Positions 61,116 through 64,000 of a stretch of DNA of 64,000 nucleotides are shown one piece after another. The DNA is taken from NCBI RefSeq assembly GCF_014274465.1, contig NZ_CP060394.1:3224001-3288000 (forward strand), written 5' to 3'. Within the stretch, counting starts at the first letter, position 1; each line of letters begins with the position of its first letter. A program made the position numbers and the translations under genes. The DNA comes from Alloacidobacterium dinghuense (GTDB taxonomy: Bacteria > Acidobacteriota > Terriglobia > Terriglobales > Acidobacteriaceae). Below the pieces are notes generated by a model that saw only the letters and a list, made by a program, of their open reading frames with translations, had not been told where the DNA came from and searched no databases.

Positions 61116-61949
61116 CTATTTGGCTGACCAGAAGTCGGGATCGGCTTTGACCCATTCATCCGGCGGGTAGCTTATCTTCGGGTTGAAGGCGAAGACATTG
61201 GACTGACGGGACTCCACGCAGGAAGCCTCCATGTCATCGAGCTTCTTCATCTCGCTTTCTCCCAGACTGGCGCCGAACTTCTTGGAGTCTGCGATCGATT
61301 GATCGACTTCCGCCAGCGACTTCATGGGCGTGAAGACGAGGAAGACGCCGCCGTTCTCCGTCCCGTACATGCTCTGGAAAACAGCCCAGTGGGCGTCAGG
61401 GGCGGCTTTCTCAAAGGCGCTTCTGTAAGCCTTGACGAGGGCATCCCATTCATCGCCCTTGCCAGGCTTAACAACGAAGCGTGTAACCTCCATATATCGC
61501 ATCTTTGCTATATTCACTGCTGGCCGAAGGCTCAGGTCTTCCCGATAGGTCGCAACGGTGGTGTCGTACTCGCTGAGCAGCTCTCCGTCATTGAGTGACG
61601 CGCTGTCCAGCGCTGAAGCGAGAGTGCTGTTGCGCATCGTGGCCTGATTGTCCTTCTCCCAGTCTGCGATCGAATCGTAGCGAACAAAGAAAAGGGATCG
61701 CGACCGGCCCGAGAGGGAGTCCATTCCGAAGTAATGGGTCGGCCATTTGGCGTCCGTCATCGCTTTGACAAAAGCGCTTTCGCTCTTTTCATGCACGCTG
61801 CCCGCCTTGCCCGGCTTGAGAAACTCGCGCATGATAACCAGCACTTTGGGAGGTTGCACTACCTGATCGGAGGCATCTTGCGCGAACGCAACAACCAGAT
61901 TGCAAAGGGATAGACAGAACCCTAAAGAGAGTCCTATGAGTTTTTTCAT
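61116..61949 (-). CDS. Exported protein with two related alpha/beta repeats
   Basis: This is a 277-residue protein with a signal peptide (MKKLIGLSLGFCLSLCNLVV). Two halves (about 28-135 and 145-250) look similar: each starts with a strand ending in a Lys-Pro-Gly-Lys loop (REFLKPGKAGS and TRFVVKPGKGDE) and has a later FVRYDS or FLVFTP strand. This recalls dimeric alpha/beta barrel (ABM/NIPSNAP-like) domains. The start at 61949 gives a clean signal peptide; the frame is open further up to 62099. Function unknown. Confidence 0.55.
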   Translation of the reverse strand: MKKLIGLSLGFCLSLCNLVVAFAQDASDQVVQPPKVLVIMREFLKPGKAGSVHEKSESAFVKAMTDAKWPTHYFGMDSLSGRSRSLFFVRYDSIADWEKDNQATMRNSTLASALDSASLNDGELLSEYDTTVATYREDLSLRPAVNIAKMRYMEVTRFVVKPGKGDEWDALVKAYRSAFEKAAPDAHWAVFQSMYGTENGGVFLVFTPMKSLAEVDQSIADSKKFGASLGESEMKKLDDMEASCVESRQSNVFAFNPKISYPPDEWVKADPDFWSAK

Positions 61950-62146
61950 GGGTCTTGCTCCAGTCCTTAACGAAGTGAGTTTCAGGACCAAGAATGCCGA
62001 GCGTGAGGGAGAAACCAGCCTCACTAAGCCAGCATGTGGAACGTTGGAGGGATTTTCGCTTCGATTCCTGAGCCGGCTGTACCATACGCTCCACCTCAAG
62101 TAGAAGCAAGAGAAGAAAGTGCCTAGCCTTTCTGTTGCAAATTCCC

Positions 62147-62195
62147 TGTGGTATCACCACATATAAATGTGAGAAAGTTATGTGGTACTGCCACA
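62147..62195. promoter_or_regulatory. Two TGTGGT-N3-ACCACA type operators before padR
   Basis: TGTGGTATCACCACA (62147-62161) is a perfect inverted repeat, and TGTGGTACTGCCACA (62181-62195) is near-perfect with 5-base arms. The centres are 34 bases apart. The second overlaps the possible GTG start of padR, which suggests the regulator binds and represses its own operon. Confidence 0.6.
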
Positions 62196-62199
62196 GGAG

Positions 62200-62559
62200 A
62201 TGAGCTTGGGAGACTCGAAACTCGATCTATTGCAGGGGACTTTGGACCTGATGGTTCTACAGACACTGGCAGCTATGGGTTCTCTGCACGGGTACGGCAT
62301 TGCGCGCCGCATTGAACAGATCAGCGGCGATGAGCTACTGCTGAATCAGGGCACCATTTACGCGTCGCTGGTACGGCTGCAGCAGCGTGGCTGGATCGAT
62401 GCCGCTTGGGGTACGTCGGAGAACAACCGCAAGGCCAAGTTCTATTCGATTACCGAAGCTGGCCGAAAGCAGCTTGCGCAGGATGCCGCGTACTGGGAGC
62501 GGCTGGCGGGTGTCATGGGCCGGGTCCTAGCCATGCAGAACGAAGGCGGTGGTCGATGA
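62200..62559 (+). CDS. PadR-family transcriptional regulator
   Basis: This is a 119-residue winged-helix regulator. The HTH (LQGTLDLMVLQTLAAMGSLH, then GYGIARRIEQISGDELLLNQ) and the wing (GRKQLAQDA) are typical of the short PadR type seen with acidobacterial permeases. ATG 62200 is preferred to GTG 62182, which lies inside an operator. Its stop overlaps the permease start by 4 bases, so both are one unit. It likely represses the unit until a ligand binds. Confidence 0.85.
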   Translation: MSLGDSKLDLLQGTLDLMVLQTLAAMGSLHGYGIARRIEQISGDELLLNQGTIYASLVRLQQRGWIDAAWGTSENNRKAKFYSITEAGRKQLAQDAAYWERLAGVMGRVLAMQNEGGGR

Positions 62560-64000
62560 CGGGTATAACGGACAAGTCTCCCAAGACCTCATCGAAGACC
62601 TCCCTGAGCGCGTCGCTGCGAAGGGCGTTTCACCGCCTTCGTTCTTTTTTCCGCAAAGATCCGCTCGACCACGAACTGAATGACGAGATGGCTTCACACA
62701 TCGAGCTGGCAATGGAGGAATACATGCGCAAGGGAATGCCCGAAGAAGAAGCACGGCGGCAGGCGATGGTCCGTTTTGGCGGAGTGCAGCAGGCGCGCGA
62801 GCAGCATCGCGAGACGCGCGGGCTGCCGTGGATAGACGTGCTGGGACAGGACCTGCGTTTTACCTTTCGCACGCTGGCACGCGATCGCAGCTTAACGATT
62901 ATCGCGATTTTGATTCTCGGGCTGGGGATCGGCGCGAACGTCACCGTCTTCAGCGTGGTCGATACGATTCTGTTGAGGCCACTTCCCTTTCGCGATCCTC
63001 AACAGTTGGTGTGGATTACCGGGAACAAGGGCGTTGGTGGTTTGTCGGGGATGACGTATTCCGTCGATGCATATGAGGACTATCGGGCGCAAAACAGATC
63101 TCTCCAGGATGTGACTGCCTACTTCCCCTTTTACGGACAGGGCGATTACAAGCTGACCGGATACGGTGAGCCTCAGCCAGTGAATGGCGTAATGGTGGCA
63201 GGAAATTTCTTCGAGCTGCTCGGCATTCAGCCAAAGCTGGGACGGTCGTTTGTTCAAGACGAGTTGATCAAGGGCGGACGTCCGGCGGTCCTCTTGAGCG
63301 AGCCTTTCTGGAAACGGCAATTTAACGGCGATCCGAAGATCGTAGGGCAGACGATCAATTTGAACAAAACTCCGACAATCGTTGCCGGAGTGATTCCTGC
63401 GACGTTCGATTTCGGATCAGTCTTTGCGCCAGGAACAAGGATGGACATTTTCGTTCCCGCCGTCATGGACGATATGCGCGAATGGGGAAATGTGTTTTCG
63501 CTGATTGGGCGCATGAAGCCGGGCGTCAGCGTCGGGCAGGTGCAGGCTGAGGCGGACATGCTCATTCCGCAGTTCTATGCCAGAAAGACCCATCCGGAAT
63601 ATGGCAAGGGCTACACCGGAACAGTCTGGGGACTGAAAGAGTATGTCAGCGGCAAGCTGCATCGCTCGCTGGTAGTTCTGTGGTCGGCTGTCGGGCTAAT
63701 CATGCTGATCGTCTGCGTGAACCTCTCGAACTTGCTGCTGGCTCGCTCAGCAGCGCGCAGCAAGGAATTCGCGATGCGCAGCGTTCTGGGCGCGCGCCGC
63801 AGTCGGCTGGTCCGGCAACTCCTGACCGAGAGCCTTGTGCTGGCGGCTGGAGGCGCTGTTTTGGGACTTGGCATTGCTTATGCCGTGGTGACATGGCTGG
63901 CGCATCAGGGATCGATTGCCCTGCCCTTGCTCAGCAGCATTCGCGTAGACGGAAGCGCGCTGGCGTGGACGCTTGGGATCGCGGTTGTGGCAGCGGTACT
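62556..64000 (+). CDS. ADOP-type MacB/FtsX-like permease (partial)
   Basis: This is the first ~481 residues of a permease cut by the window end. After a charged N-terminal part (about 1-105, with HELNDEMASHIELAMEEYMR) a membrane helix begins near 110 (LTIIAILILGLGIGANVTVF) and a large MacB-like extracellular domain follows. A second membrane block starts near 375. This layout matches the acidobacterial duplicated orphan permease family, which usually has no ATPase gene next to it. It overlaps padR by 4 bases. The substrate is unknown. Confidence 0.85.
   Translation, partial: MTGITDKSPKTSSKTSLSASLRRAFHRLRSFFRKDPLDHELNDEMASHIELAMEEYMRKGMPEEEARRQAMVRFGGVQQAREQHRETRGLPWIDVLGQDLRFTFRTLARDRSLTIIAILILGLGIGANVTVFSVVDTILLRPLPFRDPQQLVWITGNKGVGGLSGMTYSVDAYEDYRAQNRSLQDVTAYFPFYGQGDYKLTGYGEPQPVNGVMVAGNFFELLGIQPKLGRSFVQDELIKGGRPAVLLSEPFWKRQFNGDPKIVGQTINLNKTPTIVAGVIPATFDFGSVFAPGTRMDIFVPAVMDDMREWGNVFSLIGRMKPGVSVGQVQAEADMLIPQFYARKTHPEYGKGYTGTVWGLKEYVSGKLHRSLVVLWSAVGLIMLIVCVNLSNLLLARSAARSKEFAMRSVLGARRSRLVRQLLTESLVLAAGGAVLGLGIAYAVVTWLAHQGSIALPLLSSIRVDGSALAWTLGIAVVAAV

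Noticed and set aside
1-64000. tRNA or rRNA genes
   Set aside because: I looked in all gaps for cloverleaf-type or rRNA-like sequence and saw none; a covariance search would be needed to be sure.

Overview
The window looks like a chromosome segment of an acidobacterium, probably of the order Terriglobales. The last gene is a MacB/FtsX-like permease of the acidobacterial 'ADOP' type that follows a PadR regulator. There are also many Tat-exported proteins, a small sigma-like protein of a kind I associate with this phylum, and an actinobacterial-type (group 1h) [NiFe] hydrogenase. The taxon is an inference; there is no rRNA gene and I found no tRNA gene.

Region 1 (1-14.8 kb) is one tightly packed + strand operon for a high-affinity group 1h [NiFe] hydrogenase. 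It holds the small and large subunits, a NifU-C-like protein, two Zn-ribbon/DUF-type accessory proteins, a conserved unknown, a fused maturation protease, a small membrane protein, a YceI protein, and a full set of maturation genes (hypC, D, E, F, A, B). Between hypE and hypF sit a tandem SIS-domain protein and a UXX-star glutaredoxin-like protein. Most genes overlap or nearly touch, so the subunits and their assembly factors are probably co-expressed.

Region 2 (14.8-24.4 kb) mixes intact accessory genes with decaying ones. Intact genes include a Tat-exported SDR of the mycofactocin-coupled type, a formaldehyde dehydrogenase FdhA, a Tat-exported DsrE-like protein, a Tat-exported oxalate decarboxylase-type bicupin, an omega-like and a sigma-like small protein, a cupin and an AraC regulator. 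Remnants of a spermidine synthase, a LysR regulator, a STAS protein and an RND pump lie between them. Several perfect palindromes lie in the gaps.

Region 3 (24.4-31.5 kb) encodes exported proteins: an HtrA-type protease with two PDZ domains, a large Tat-exported DUF5695-like protein, and an M1 metallopeptidase. It ends in a repeat-rich 1.1 kb intergenic stretch with a DUF4136 remnant.

Region 4 (31.5-43.2 kb) is a redox cluster: two large di-haem cytochromes c (RoxA/MauG-like layout), a catalase-fold haem protein, a GMC oxidoreductase, two unknown proteins, a DyP-type peroxidase and a small HTH regulator. I consider it the best candidate for an undescribed system.

Region 5 (43.5-51.6 kb) holds mostly regulatory and housekeeping genes: a sigma-54 activator, a non-canonical Nramp-type transporter with a PRC/MgtE-N/CBS partner, an RsbW-like kinase with a STAS antagonist, a MerR regulator, a WbpE-like sugar aminotransferase and a GYD protein.

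Region 6 (51.6-64 kb) is an HME-type RND metal-efflux operon (outer membrane factor, adaptor, pump, small membrane protein) with a divergent histidine kinase/response regulator pair. Two exported unknowns follow, then a PadR regulator and the start of its ADOP permease, which runs off the end.
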